DNA of 64,000 nt from DASYPP01 sp036006525. GTDB taxonomy: Bacteria; Gemmatimonadota; Gemmatimonadetes; Gemmatimonadales; GWC2-71-9. The position numbers were made by a program, and so were the translations under genes. This document shows, piece after piece, positions 9,599 through 18,010 of this stretch. The number at the start of each line of letters is the position of its first letter. The stretch's first letter is position 1. The stretch lies in the NCBI GenBank assembly GCA_036006525.1, contig DASYPP010000040.1:1-64000 (forward strand), in the 5' to 3' direction. Below the pieces are notes generated by a model. It was given only the letters and a program-made list of their open reading frames with translations, was not told where the DNA came from and did not search any database.

Positions 9599-10493
9599 CG
9601 GTCACCCGGAAAACCCGAAGCCGCGCGCTGCGGGCGCGGGAGTTTGAAGCGATCTCGGTGGCGGAGGGCAGGATCGGTTTCCGGGGATCCATCTTGCCTA
9701 AGGGTCGTCCCCGGCACGTGCACACGGGCTGCCGTGGGGGACAGATGCAGCGGCGGGCCCAATCCTGGAACTGGTGCTTGGCGATTCGATCTTCCCCTGA
9801 ATGGTAACTGATTATCGCAAGCGACCCAACTGGCTCGAGCGCGGTCCGGAACTCCGGGAGGGCCAGGGCCAGGCCCGGCAATTCGTCATTGACGGCGATC
9901 CGCAGCGCCTGGAAGAGCCGGGCGAAGTCGGGCGGGCCAGATCCGGGACCCAGCACCCCACGAATCGCATTCACCAGGTCATCGCTGGTGGCGAAGTCCC
10001 GGTTTCCCCTGCGGCGCACGATTTCCCGGGCCAGCGCTCGAGCGCGCCGTTCGTCGCCGTACTCCGCGAACACCCGCTGCAGCTCGGCTTCGTCCTCCTG
10101 GTTGAGCAGGTCCGCGGCGGTGGGACCGGTTTCCCCCATCCGCATGTCGAGCGGGGCTCCCGGCCGGAAGCTGAAACCCCGCGTATCGCTGTCCAGCTGA
10201 TTGGAGGAAACCCCGAGATCCAGCAGGATGAACTGCGGACGGAAACCCTTCACCCGCTCCAGCGCTTCCGGATCGGCATACGGCATCTGCAGGTAGGAAA
10301 TGCGCTCGGTGCCCAACCGGCTCCGGGCCCGCGCAATCGCCGCGGGGTCGCGGTCAATTCCCAGAACTTCGGCGCCCTGGCGAAGGAACAACTCGCTGTG
10401 GCCACCGTCGCCCAGCGTCGCGTCCACGACTCGAGTCGCTCCGGCAGCGGCCCGGAGCACCTCGGCGGCCAAGACCGGCTGGTGCAGCATCAT
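9588..10493 (-). CDS. rsmH: 16S rRNA (cytosine(1402)-N(4))-methyltransferase RsmH (MraW)
   Basis: 301 residues. The SAM-binding motif DATLGDGGHSELFL is followed by VLGIDRDPAAIARA. FILLDLGVSSNQLD and GFSFRPGAPLDMRM are RsmH signatures, and IISYHSGEDRI is near the C-terminus. It N4-methylates C1402 in the 30S P site. The start is chosen at 10491-10493 because AGAGG lies six bases upstream. mraZ does not precede it; a tRNA-Asp gene and hairpin do. Confidence 0.95.
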   Translation of the reverse strand: MMLHQPVLAAEVLRAAAGATRVVDATLGDGGHSELFLRQGAEVLGIDRDPAAIARARSRLGTERISYLQMPYADPEALERVKGFRPQFILLDLGVSSNQLDSDTRGFSFRPGAPLDMRMGETGPTAADLLNQEDEAELQRVFAEYGDERRARALAREIVRRRGNRDFATSDDLVNAIRGVLGPGSGPPDFARLFQALRIAVNDELPGLALALPEFRTALEPVGSLAIISYHSGEDRIAKHQFQDWARRCICPPRQPVCTCRGRPLGKMDPRKPILPSATEIASNSRARSARLRVFRVTDAT

Positions 10494-10504
10494 TGAAAAC
10501 CTCT

Positions 10505-10539
10505 AAAACAACACCCCCCCGGATTGCTCCGGAGGGGTG
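10505..10539 (-). terminator. Rho-independent-type hairpin between tRNA-Asp and rsmH
   Basis: On the minus strand an 11-base-pair stem (CACCCCTCCGG with CCGGGGGGGTG, one G-U pair) encloses the loop AGCAAT and is followed by TTGTTTT. It sits 10 bases after the tRNA-Asp 3' end and 12 bases before the rsmH start codon. Confidence 0.8.
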
Positions 10540-10548
10540 AAAGTATAC

Positions 10549-10622
10549 GGGGCTGACGGGGCTCGAACCCGCGACCTCCGCAGTGACAGTGCGGCACTCT
10601 AACCAAGCTGAGCTACAGCCCC
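10549..10622 (-). tRNA. tRNA-Asp (anticodon GTC)
   Basis: A 74-base cloverleaf. The acceptor stem GGGGCTG pairs with CAGCCCC. The D arm is GCTCAGCTTGGTTAGAGT, and the anticodon stem CCGCA/TGCGG holds the loop CTGTCAC, giving anticodon GTC. The T arm includes GGTTCGAGCC. No CCA is encoded. Confidence 0.96.
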
Positions 10623-10636
10623 TGGAGAGAGGGCAG

Positions 10637-10665
10637 AATATAGGCAGCCCTCACCGCTGGAGGAA
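10637..10665 (-). promoter_or_regulatory. candidate sigma-70-type promoter for tRNA-Asp
   Basis: A -10 box TATATT (10637-10642) lies 14 bases before the tRNA 5' end. It is preceded after 17 bases by a weak -35 box TTCCTC (10660-10665). Since no promoter-sized gap separates the hairpin from rsmH, this may also drive the dcw cluster. Confidence 0.45.
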
Positions 10666-10675
10666 GTCCCGACGC

Positions 10676-12418
10676 TCAGTGGCAATAGGCCCGAATCATC
10701 GACGCGATACGCGGTTTGAGGCTATCGATGTACCGAATGTACCCGTCTACCTGGGTCGGATTGACGCTCTTGCCTCGGTCCAGCGCGACACGGGCCTCGG
10801 TAACGAGTGCGTCTTCCCGGTGGACCAGGTCGCAGGATTTCTGTTTTTCAGACTCCGGGTCGACCTTCGAAATCTCGAAGACCGTGCTGAGCCCGAGGGC
10901 ATAGTTGGCGTTGGGCCACGCCCGGCCGGCGCTGTCGGCCAGCTGAATCGCCCAACGGGAGACGTTCGCCGCGCTCCCCAACCGTACGGTGTCGGCAATC
11001 CCGCTGTCGACCGCGGGTTTCTGGAGGATCTTGAAGGCCGCGTTTACAAACAGGATCGAGGCATTCTCCTTGTCTTCCGCCGAACCCCGCCGCGCGACGA
11101 GCTCGACCAACGGCCCGGCCTTCAGGACGCTGTCCTGCTTGACCAACTCGTTCACCACCAGGATGACCGGAGCGGCCGATGTGGTATCCAGCTCGATCAG
11201 CCTGGTCGCGATGGGCATGGCAAGGTCCATCTGCGCTTTCATGGCATACCCGCCAAGCAGCTGGTTGAGCAGGGTCACATTGGTCGGATACTTGTCGACA
11301 CCGGCCTTGGCCCACTTGATCAACCGGGTGGTGTCCGGAGACTCGCTGGGCTGGGCCGCGAACACGGTGATCTTGGTGAAGAACGTGCTGTCCGCCTTGG
11401 TGGAGTCGATGGCGTACAGGGATTCCAGCGCGTCAACGGCACACTTGTAGTTGTTTTCGAAAACGCACACGTTGCTGAGCAGGTCATACAAATCGGGGTT
11501 GTATTCGTCCGCCTTCAACGCTTCTTCCACCGCCTGGCGAGCCGCGTCGGTCCGGCCGGCGCGGAGGAACCTCTGAAATGCTTCTTTGCGCAGTTCCTCG
11601 TTCGACGGAGCCGCCTTGAGCATCGCCTGATAGTCCGCGATCACCCCGGCGCTATCGCCGGATGCGTCATGCTGACGAGCAAGCTGGGCCAACGCCGGAA
11701 GGCTCTGGGGATCGCCTTCAGTCGCCTTCACCAGCAGCTTGGTAATTGAGTCCGGCGCGGCATGGGCATCCTGCGCCAGATAGGCCAGGCAGAGATACGC
11801 AAGCCCGTTGCGGGGCGCTGTGACGATGGCCCGGCGCGCGGCCTGCTCAGCCTTCCTCGCGTCACTGGTGCGCTGGTCAATGCAGGCCTTGACGTCCTTC
11901 GCTGCCTTGACCGTCGGTTGAAGCTGGTCAGCCACGGCCGCTCCCAATCCCTCGGGAGCCTGATTGTCGGCCTGGGTAACCACGACGACCGTTCCAGCAT
12001 CATCGTTTAGCCCCGCAAGCCGCGCAGTCACGATGACCTTGCCAGCCTGGGTGCGGCTCATGGTCGAACTCAGGAGCACCCTGGCGTTCACCGCGGACGC
12101 GAACTGACGCTGTACCGGCAGGGTCAGGATCGCGTCCTTGGGGTACTGATACTCCACCAGCGCGGAATTCATCTGCTCCCGGGTCATCACGGTGTACACC
12201 CCGTTTGCAACCCGATCCATCCGGGTACGCATGGCAGCACCGAGCTGGACTGAGGTAGCGGAATCCGCGCTCCGAAGCACGTACGGATTGGAGACCATCA
12301 GTCGGGGCAGCGGGACGGTGGGTTGGGTACCGATCCGGCCGCCAGTCGGGATCTGCGCCAGCAGAGGAGCCGCGAACAGGCCGGCGACTACCCCCAGGGC
12401 CAACGGGAACGAACGCAT
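10676..12418 (-). CDS. secreted TPR-repeat protein of unknown function
   Basis: 580 residues from the ATG at 12416-12418, preceded by GGAGG. A signal peptide is evident (MRSFPLALGVVAGLFAAPLLAQ). The middle and C-terminal parts contain repeated helical units of TPR type (AYLCLAYLAQDAHAAPDSITKLLVKA; LRKEAFQRFLRAGRTDAARQAVEEALKA). A long reading of the same frame would run through the tRNA-Val gene and is rejected. The role is probably periplasmic scaffolding; nothing points to an enzyme. Confidence 0.8.
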   Translation of the reverse strand: MRSFPLALGVVAGLFAAPLLAQIPTGGRIGTQPTVPLPRLMVSNPYVLRSADSATSVQLGAAMRTRMDRVANGVYTVMTREQMNSALVEYQYPKDAILTLPVQRQFASAVNARVLLSSTMSRTQAGKVIVTARLAGLNDDAGTVVVVTQADNQAPEGLGAAVADQLQPTVKAAKDVKACIDQRTSDARKAEQAARRAIVTAPRNGLAYLCLAYLAQDAHAAPDSITKLLVKATEGDPQSLPALAQLARQHDASGDSAGVIADYQAMLKAAPSNEELRKEAFQRFLRAGRTDAARQAVEEALKADEYNPDLYDLLSNVCVFENNYKCAVDALESLYAIDSTKADSTFFTKITVFAAQPSESPDTTRLIKWAKAGVDKYPTNVTLLNQLLGGYAMKAQMDLAMPIATRLIELDTTSAAPVILVVNELVKQDSVLKAGPLVELVARRGSAEDKENASILFVNAAFKILQKPAVDSGIADTVRLGSAANVSRWAIQLADSAGRAWPNANYALGLSTVFEISKVDPESEKQKSCDLVHREDALVTEARVALDRGKSVNPTQVDGYIRYIDSLKPRIASMIRAYCH

Positions 12419-12489
12419 TACTTTCGACCTCCGAAACGAGAAAAAGGAATCCCGGTCCAGCCTTCGAATCGGGTCCGCATTGACTACAG

Positions 12490-12564
12490 TGGGCGAAGAG
12501 GGATTCGAACCCCCGACATCCTGCGTGTAAGGCAGGCGCTCTGAACCAGCTGAGCTATTCGCCC
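12490..12564 (-). tRNA. tRNA-Val (anticodon TAC)
   Basis: A 75-base cloverleaf. The acceptor GGGCGAA pairs with TTCGCCC and A is the discriminator. The anticodon stem CCTGC/GCAGG holds the loop CTTACAC, so the anticodon is TAC. The T arm includes GGGGGTTCGAATCCCTC. It lies 31 bases behind the DUF3098-like gene and probably shares its transcript. Confidence 0.96.
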
Positions 12565-12595
12565 GGGTTCGTCCGATCTCCAACCGCGATCCTCG

Positions 12596-12808
12596 TTAGA
12601 GTGCAATACCGAGGGGAAACAGGACGCAATACCCGAGTACAAGGAGCGCAGCCGCAACCGTTGTGCCGCCATTATGGAGCAGGAGATAGCCAACAGCCAG
12701 GGAAATGACCGCTGCTCCAAGTAGAACGTAGTTTCGGGCCCCCAAAAAGGGCCGAGAACGGGTGTCAGGGGCTTGATTAGCTGCCATATCACTGGACGTT
12801 AACGTCAT
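12596..12808 (-). CDS. small DUF3098-like membrane protein
   Basis: 70 residues at most. A soluble N-terminus leads to RPFLGARNYVLLGAAVISLA, a second hydrophobic stretch and the ending YCVLFPLGIAL. The pattern of a basic residue plus NY before the first helix, and a Y...PLG end after the second, resembles the DUF3098 family, whose function is unknown. The start may instead be the ATG at 12785-12787; neither candidate has a clear Shine-Dalgarno sequence. TTGACC occurs about 20 bases upstream of the longer start. Confidence 0.65.
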   Translation of the reverse strand: MTLTSSDMAANQAPDTRSRPFLGARNYVLLGAAVISLAVGYLLLHNGGTTVAAALLVLGYCVLFPLGIAL

Positions 12809-12930
12809 AAAGTGGTTCAGGTCAAGGTACTAGGGGGTTTCGTCGCCGGGTGGGGACAGTTCCCGGTCCGACCCTCCGGCCTTGCCCATATCCATATATA
12901 AGGATAGCGGCCGCCGCGCGGGGTCGGGTC

Positions 12931-13845
12931 TCACAGCTCGGGGTCCACGCTCTCATCCGGGATGATCCAGCCTTCATCCAGTGCACGACGTCGGGGGCGG
13001 TCGGCGCGGCGGCGCACCCACCAGACGACGGCGACGCCGAGACTCACCACCAGCCAGAACCCGCCGGCGCTCAACCAGATCGCAAGATTGTACCGACGCC
13101 GAATGGTCCGCGCCCAATCATCTTCGAAGACCGATAGCGGAAGCCCGGTCGCGGCAGCGACCGACGCCTCGAAGCTGGACCCGGACTGCAATTGAGACAT
13201 CAGCCGGTCCAGATTCCCCGCTGGATTTCGCCGGGCCAATTCCAGCACTGCTGACATCGCAAGGGTATAGGCCTTCTCAGCTGCCCCGCTGTTACCACGG
13301 AGCGCCCCATCGAGATCGTGAAAATCCGGCAGATCCCGGCGCAGCACGATCCAGCTGAGCCGGAGCGCGTCCATCCGGTCCCACTCACCCGCCGCGAAAG
13401 CCGCGTATCCCTCATCAAACCAGAGTGGAACCCGGACCCGCACCGCGTCGTGCAGGGCAAGGTGGGCCAGCTCATGCCGCAGCGTCTGGCGCAGCTCGCC
13501 GTTGTCGGCCCGAAGGATGATGGTACGGCTGGAAGGAAAAGCCAGCCCGGCGCCCCACGCGGGGGCCCGGCCCGAGGTGATCCGGCCCAGCGCCGCCGAA
13601 TCAGGAACCAGGATGAGGCGCAGCCGTCCGGGAGCACGAAAACCCAGCCCGGGCCATTCCGCCGGACGGTCGGCCATCTCTCCCAGTCCGACTGCGACCC
13701 CGGACTGGGCGGGCCAACTCAGCACAGTGACGTTGCCAACCTGGATGACAGACGGAACGGTGTCCTGACCCCGGGCCGGAGCAGCGATTCGCAGTGCCAG
13801 GCCGAGGAGCAGTGCTGCGATCCGGCGGCCGGCAGCGAGGCTCAG
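12931..13845 (-). CDS. secreted membrane-anchored zinc metallopeptidase (peptidase MA-like)
   Basis: The protease core has HELAH followed by LWFDEGYAAFAAGE, the HExxH plus downstream Glu arrangement of gluzincins. A C-terminal membrane segment (LAIWLSAGGFWLVVSLGVAVVWW) is followed by a basic tail. The first ATG/GTG in frame is GTG at 13723-13725, but the frame stays open and codes for an evident signal peptide upstream (RRIAALLLGLAL then APARGQ). There is no ATG or GTG between the in-frame stop at 13912 and 13725. I therefore place the start at CTG (13843-13845), which overlaps the TGA of the preceding TPR gene. It is the last gene of the chemosensory operon. Confidence 0.7.
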   Translation of the reverse strand: MSLAAGRRIAALLLGLALRIAAPARGQDTVPSVIQVGNVTVLSWPAQSGVAVGLGEMADRPAEWPGLGFRAPGRLRLILVPDSAALGRITSGRAPAWGAGLAFPSSRTIILRADNGELRQTLRHELAHLALHDAVRVRVPLWFDEGYAAFAAGEWDRMDALRLSWIVLRRDLPDFHDLDGALRGNSGAAEKAYTLAMSAVLELARRNPAGNLDRLMSQLQSGSSFEASVAAATGLPLSVFEDDWARTIRRRYNLAIWLSAGGFWLVVSLGVAVVWWVRRRADRPRRRALDEGWIIPDESVDPEL

Positions 13846-14732
13846 GCGGGAGCAGACGGGCGGGGCGGTTCGCCGCCGCTCGCAGTGAGGTCCAGCATTT
13901 CCTTGCAGCGTTTACCCCAGGGATTGAAGCGGTTGGTCTTGTATCCGTCGCCCCATATCTGCCCTGCCCCGTCGCGCTCGTCGGAGAACCAGAGCGCGCG
14001 GCCCAGCTCGTAGTACGCTTCGATCAGGTTGGGACCGAGCTGCAGGGTCTTCCGGAAAAAAGACTGGGCATCCTCGAACATCTCGCGCTCGAGGTACACC
14101 AGGCCGAGGTAGAAATGGGCGTACAGCGTGGCCTTACGGTCGTTGTCGAGCCGGATGGCCTTGGAGAGGTGTTCGATCGCCTCGCCGAAAATCCGTTTCT
14201 TGAGACAGATGTAACCTACGTTGATGCGGGCCAGCGAGTTGGCCGGCTCCCGCATCAGTACCTTGGAAAATGTACCGAGGGCGTCGTCGTAGTCTTCGTG
14301 GAGCATCTGGGCCCAGCCCAGCAGCGACTGGGCCTGCACATCGCCGGGCGACAGCGTGAGCGCCTTGCCGAGCGACTGGATAGCGCCAGCATAGTCACCC
14401 AGTGAGATCAGGCTCCAGCCTTTCTCGATGTAGGTGCTGGCTCCGAGGTGATCGGCGTGGATCATGGGGCGGGCGCCGGTAAACTGGGGCGCCTGCGCCG
14501 TGTCGGCATCCACCGCGCCCTGCTTGTAGCGCTCCACCAGGGCCCGGATTTCTTCCTTGAGCTGGGTGAGGTCGCTGAGCGCGCCGTCGACCTGCTTGAA
14601 GTACGCGATGATTTCCCGTTTCACGGCCTCCCGCTCGGCGGCATTGCCCACCCGGTCGAGCCGGTCGGACAACTCCTGGTAGCGAGCCTTGAGCGCAGGT
14701 ACCGTGAGCGCAGCAGCGACGGGGTCGGTCAT
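13842..14732 (-). CDS. TPR-repeat protein with N-terminal coiled coil
   Basis: 296 residues. An N-terminal helical or coiled-coil part (about 1-75) is followed by tandem TPR units (for example GWSLISLGDYAGAIQSLGKA and FYLGLVYLEREMFEDAQSFF). There is no signal peptide, so it is likely cytoplasmic. It starts with ATG overlapping the cheW stop (ATGA at 14729-14732), which ties it to the chemosensory operon. Probably an adaptor; no catalytic motif is seen. Confidence 0.8.
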   Translation of the reverse strand: MTDPVAAALTVPALKARYQELSDRLDRVGNAAEREAVKREIIAYFKQVDGALSDLTQLKEEIRALVERYKQGAVDADTAQAPQFTGARPMIHADHLGASTYIEKGWSLISLGDYAGAIQSLGKALTLSPGDVQAQSLLGWAQMLHEDYDDALGTFSKVLMREPANSLARINVGYICLKKRIFGEAIEHLSKAIRLDNDRKATLYAHFYLGLVYLEREMFEDAQSFFRKTLQLGPNLIEAYYELGRALWFSDERDGAGQIWGDGYKTNRFNPWGKRCKEMLDLTASGGEPPRPSAPA

Positions 14733-15241
14733 GATCTCTTCGCTCGCTTGCCCGGCGCGGCGGCGACCGGCACCTCGCCACCTGCGGTGGTCTCGAGGAG
14801 GGCGATCCGCTCCTTCGCGTTCAACAGCTTGCCAGCCTGGAGCATGACGATGGTTCGGCCGGGCCGGGAGATAATGCCGGCGATGTACTCCGCCGCGAGT
14901 CCGCGAACCATGGGCGGCGGTGAGGAAATGGTCGTGGAGTCGACCCGGGCCACCTCGGCGACCTGGTCCACCAGCACTCCCACTTTCTGATCATCCAGCC
15001 GCAGGACCATGATCCGGACCTCCTCACCGAGCGCCGCGGGAACTTCCAGCCGTTTCCTGAGGTCCACAACCGGGACTACGCTGTCACCATACTGCACCAC
15101 GCCCTCGAGAAAATCGGGCGCGCTGGGCAGCGTGGCGGGCTTTTCATAGCGGAGAATGCGCTCGATCTGGAAAATATCGATGGCAAACTCCTGAGAGCCG
15201 ACCCGGAATATGACAACCTGGATTTCGTCAGCCGCCGTCAC
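14729..15241 (-). CDS. cheW: CheW-type coupling protein, first copy
   Basis: 170 residues with one CheW domain (VVIFRVGSQEFAIDIFQIERIL; FLEGVVQYGDSVVPVVDLRKRL). CheW links receptors to CheA in signalling arrays. A C-terminal extension of about 25 residues ends in KRAKRS. The start is GTG (15239-15241), overlapping the second cheW by 14 bases. Three cheW-type genes lie in this operon, which suggests specialised adaptor roles. Confidence 0.9.
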   Translation of the reverse strand: MTAADEIQVVIFRVGSQEFAIDIFQIERILRYEKPATLPSAPDFLEGVVQYGDSVVPVVDLRKRLEVPAALGEEVRIMVLRLDDQKVGVLVDQVAEVARVDSTTISSPPPMVRGLAAEYIAGIISRPGRTIVMLQAGKLLNAKERIALLETTAGGEVPVAAAPGKRAKRS

Positions 15242-15659
15242 GGATCTCCTCCACGGTGGAAAGCCGCTCGCTTAACGCGGCGAGATCGAGCAGGGGCACC
15301 AGCCCTTCAGGACGCCGCACCACCGAGGTCGCCCAGGCCAGGTACTCGCCGGGCGGGACCGGCAGCAGGTCGCCGTCGACGATGGCTTCCGCGTCGTCCA
15401 CCAGCAGGCAGCAATAGCGTCCACCCAGCTGAAGCACGACAGCCGTCAACTCGTCCTCCCCTTCGCCTTCGACCAGCATTCGCAGACTCAACACCGGCAT
15501 CAACCGGCCCCGGGTGTTGGTGACACCGCGGCAGGCCGGGTCGTTGGCGGGAACCGGATGCACCATCCCCAGGGACTCCACCGCGATCACATTGCCGATT
15601 GGCAGGCCGAGGCGGCGGGTGCCCAGGCGCACCATGAGGAATCCGTCGGCCCCGATCAC
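15228..15659 (-). CDS. cheW: CheW-type coupling protein, second copy
   Basis: 143 residues forming essentially one CheW domain (FLMVRLGTRRLGLPIGNVIA; CRGVTNTRGRLMPVLSLRML). The start is GTG at 15657-15659, overlapping the cheB stop as GTGA. It is divergent from the neighbouring copy, so this is not a recent duplication. Confidence 0.85.
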   Translation of the reverse strand: MIGADGFLMVRLGTRRLGLPIGNVIAVESLGMVHPVPANDPACRGVTNTRGRLMPVLSLRMLVEGEGEDELTAVVLQLGGRYCCLLVDDAEAIVDGDLLPVPPGEYLAWATSVVRRPEGLVPLLDLAALSERLSTVEEIRDGG

Positions 15660-16723
15660 CGGCGCACCAGGGTAGTAAGCAGCTCTCCGACCCGGGCCGC
15701 GATCAACTGGAGCGGCAGCACATGGTCCGCTCCTCCTGCCTGCAGCGCGGCGTTGGGCATCCCGTACACGGTCGAGGTCGAACGGTCCTGGGCGATCCCG
15801 ATGCCGCCCGCATCGTGCAGAGCCCGAAGCCCGGCGGCACCATCGCGGCCCAGGCCGGTGAGCACGACACCGATAGCAGCGGCGCCAAAGGACTGGGCGA
15901 CCGAATGAAAGAGTGGATCAGCGGCGGGCCGGACACCCCAGAGCGATGGGCCCTGGTCCAGCGCGATCACCGGGCCGGCGCTGCCCGTTTCAACTCTCAT
16001 ATGATAATCGCCCGGCGCGATGTACGCGGTATCCGCGGCGAGCGGCGCGTGATTCCAGGCTTCCTTCACCGTCAACTGGCTCTGAGAATTGAGCCGCTCG
16101 GCGAGCCCCCGGGTGAACGCCGCCGGCATGTGCTGCACGATTAGCACCGCGGTTCCCTGGCCCGGGCGCAGCCGGGGCACGATCTCGGCGAGGGCCCGGG
16201 GCCCTCCGGTCGAGGCGGCGATGACCAGGCAGCGCTGCGCCGCGGCACCGTCACCGGCGATCGCAGTCGAACCATGCAGCGGCCGAGCCAGCACGGGAAT
16301 GCGGGAAACATCGGCCTGCAACGCAGCGCGGAGCGCGGCCAGCACCCGGGGGCCCAGGCGCTCGAGTCCATCCCGGCTGGGCCGCTCCTCCTTGGCGACG
16401 ATCTCGACCGCGCCCAATTCCAGGGCCCGGATAGCGCCGGCGCTCCCGGCTCCGGCGTAGGCACTGAAGACCACGATCGGCCGGGGCATCTCAGACATGA
16501 TGTACCCGATGGCTCCCGGCCCATCCAGCTCGGGCATTTCGAGGTCCATCGTGATGAGATCGGGCATGTACTGGTGGACCTTCTGCAAACCATCCAGCCC
16601 GTTGCGCGCCGTCGCGACGACGAAGAACTCGCCGGAGGAATTGATAGCCTCCGACAGCACCTGTCGCACCAGGGCACTGTCATCCACCACCAGCACGGTA
16701 GGCAGCCTAGATGAGCTGCTCAC
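15656..16723 (-). CDS. cheB: CheB, receptor-modification esterase with receiver domain
   Basis: About 355 residues. A receiver domain (VLVVDDSALVR; phospho-acceptor Asp in LITMDLEMPELDG; VVFSAYAG) is joined to a CheB methylesterase domain with the catalytic triad regions VIAASTGGPRA, IVQHMPAAFT and TGLGRDGAAG. It removes methyl groups or deamidates receptors. The start chosen is GTG at 16721-16723, just before the receiver; an ATG at 16793-16795 would overlap cheD by 89 bases. The operon has cheR, cheB and cheD, but no receptor gene lies in the window. Confidence 0.92.
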   Translation of the reverse strand: MSSSSRLPTVLVVDDSALVRQVLSEAINSSGEFFVVATARNGLDGLQKVHQYMPDLITMDLEMPELDGPGAIGYIMSEMPRPIVVFSAYAGAGSAGAIRALELGAVEIVAKEERPSRDGLERLGPRVLAALRAALQADVSRIPVLARPLHGSTAIAGDGAAAQRCLVIAASTGGPRALAEIVPRLRPGQGTAVLIVQHMPAAFTRGLAERLNSQSQLTVKEAWNHAPLAADTAYIAPGDYHMRVETGSAGPVIALDQGPSLWGVRPAADPLFHSVAQSFGAAAIGVVLTGLGRDGAAGLRALHDAGGIGIAQDRSTSTVYGMPNAALQAGGADHVLPLQLIAARVGELLTTLVRR

Positions 16724-17210
16724 TCTGGCTCGCTGAGCGAATGATGGCCCGGCCGTCGCCGGCGTACAGCCAGACCGACCGCCCAACCTCTCCACCGACC
16801 TGCTCGGTGATCAGCGGGATCCCCTCCCGGTTCAGAACCTCGCGGCAGGACACCACGTTGCGCTCCCCCATCTGGATGGAGCCGGGAGGAGTGAGAGAGG
16901 CGAAGAGGCTGGCACCCCCGACCAGGCGGCTGTTGATCTTCCGCCGGTCGGCGCCGAGGTCCACCATGGCCTCCACCAGCGCCGGGACCGCCGTGTGCGC
17001 GGTCTTGCCGGGACGGTCCCCCCGGCGAGCCAGGGAAAGCGATGGCAACATGATGTGCGCCATGGCGGCGATCCGGTGCTGCGGCTCATAGAGCAGGATG
17101 GCGACGCAGCTGCCCAGCCCGTACGTCACCAGCACCTGTTCGCCGGTCGCGACATTGAGATCCGCGACCCGGACCAGGACTTCCTGCGCCGCCGCCGTGG
17201 TGTCGCTCAT
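16707..17210 (-). CDS. cheD: CheD, chemoreceptor glutamine deamidase
   Basis: 167 residues. TYGLGSCVAILLY contains the catalytic Cys, and MAHIMLPS contains the His of the CheD family. LVGGASLF and IGERN-like MGERNVVSCREVLNREGIP follow as usual. CheD deamidates receptor glutamines and often partners with CheC, which is encoded in the same operon. The ATG at 17208-17210 overlaps the cheR stop. Confidence 0.93.
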   Translation of the reverse strand: MSDTTAAAQEVLVRVADLNVATGEQVLVTYGLGSCVAILLYEPQHRIAAMAHIMLPSLSLARRGDRPGKTAHTAVPALVEAMVDLGADRRKINSRLVGGASLFASLTPPGSIQMGERNVVSCREVLNREGIPLITEQVGGEVGRSVWLYAGDGRAIIRSASQSEQLI

Positions 17211-18010
17211 GCCGGTCGCCGGTAAATGCGTTCCCGGGGATCCACCATCTCCAGCCGTTCCCTGGTCGGACCCATGATCGTTTCGACCTTGCCCAGCACG
17301 AGGAAACCGCCGGCCCGCAGGGAATCGGCGAAGATGGCGAACAGCCGCTCCTGCATGACCCGGTCGAAATAGATCAGCACATTGCGGCACACGATCATGT
17401 CGTAGGGCGGGTTCCTCGGGGCTTCGCGAGTAAGGTCCAGGCGGTTCACCGCCACGATCTCCCGCAACCGGGGGACGACCTGCCGGCCCTCTCCCAGGGG
17501 CGTGGTGTAGGCTTCGACGATTTCCGCCGGGGTTTCGCTGAACACCGACATGGGGTAGACGCCGGCGCTGGCACGCTCCAGGCATACCCGGTCGATGTCG
17601 GTGGCATCGATCCGGATCCGATCGAGCGGGCCCCGGGCCTGGGCGAACAGCATGGCCAAGGTATAGGGCTCCTCCCCCGAGGCACAGCCGGCGCTCCAGA
17701 CGGTGATCGGGCGCTGGAGGATCTTCCAGAGTTCGGGAATGACCAGCTCGCGCATCCGGGCCCAGAGCTCGGGGTTCCGGAAGAACTTGGTAACGTTGAT
17801 GGTGAGCGCATCGGCCAGTTTCTGGTATTCCTCCGGCGCCCGATCGAGGATGGCCAGGTATTCCTCGTAGGTATGCACGTTATTGGCCCGCATCCGCACC
17901 GCGATGCGGCGCCGCAGGACGCGCGGCTTGTAGGCATCGGTCGTGAAGCCCGCGAACTGCAGGATCCGGCGGGAGAGGCGCTCGAAGCCGGGATCGTTCA
18001 GCTCGGTCAC
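17207..18010 (-). CDS. cheR: CheR, chemoreceptor glutamate methyltransferase
   Basis: 267 residues: an N-terminal helical CheR domain, then the SAM-binding domain with VWSAGCASGEEPYTLAM, IDATDIDRVCLERA and YDMIVCRNVLIYFD. INVTKFFRNPELW is also typical. The start is GTG at 18008-18010, overlapping the preceding stop as GTGA. Confidence 0.94.
   Translation of the reverse strand: MTELNDPGFERLSRRILQFAGFTTDAYKPRVLRRRIAVRMRANNVHTYEEYLAILDRAPEEYQKLADALTINVTKFFRNPELWARMRELVIPELWKILQRPITVWSAGCASGEEPYTLAMLFAQARGPLDRIRIDATDIDRVCLERASAGVYPMSVFSETPAEIVEAYTTPLGEGRQVVPRLREIVAVNRLDLTREAPRNPPYDMIVCRNVLIYFDRVMQERLFAIFADSLRAGGFLVLGKVETIMGPTRERLEMVDPRERIYRRPA

Noticed and set aside
12419..12583. Extension of the secreted TPR protein through 12583
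   Set aside because: It would translate the tRNA-Val gene; the signal peptide start at 12418 has its own ribosome-binding site.
12888..12912. Inverted repeat TATCC...GGATA in the gap before the DUF3098-like gene
   Set aside because: Only five base pairs and no T-tract; too weak to call a terminator.
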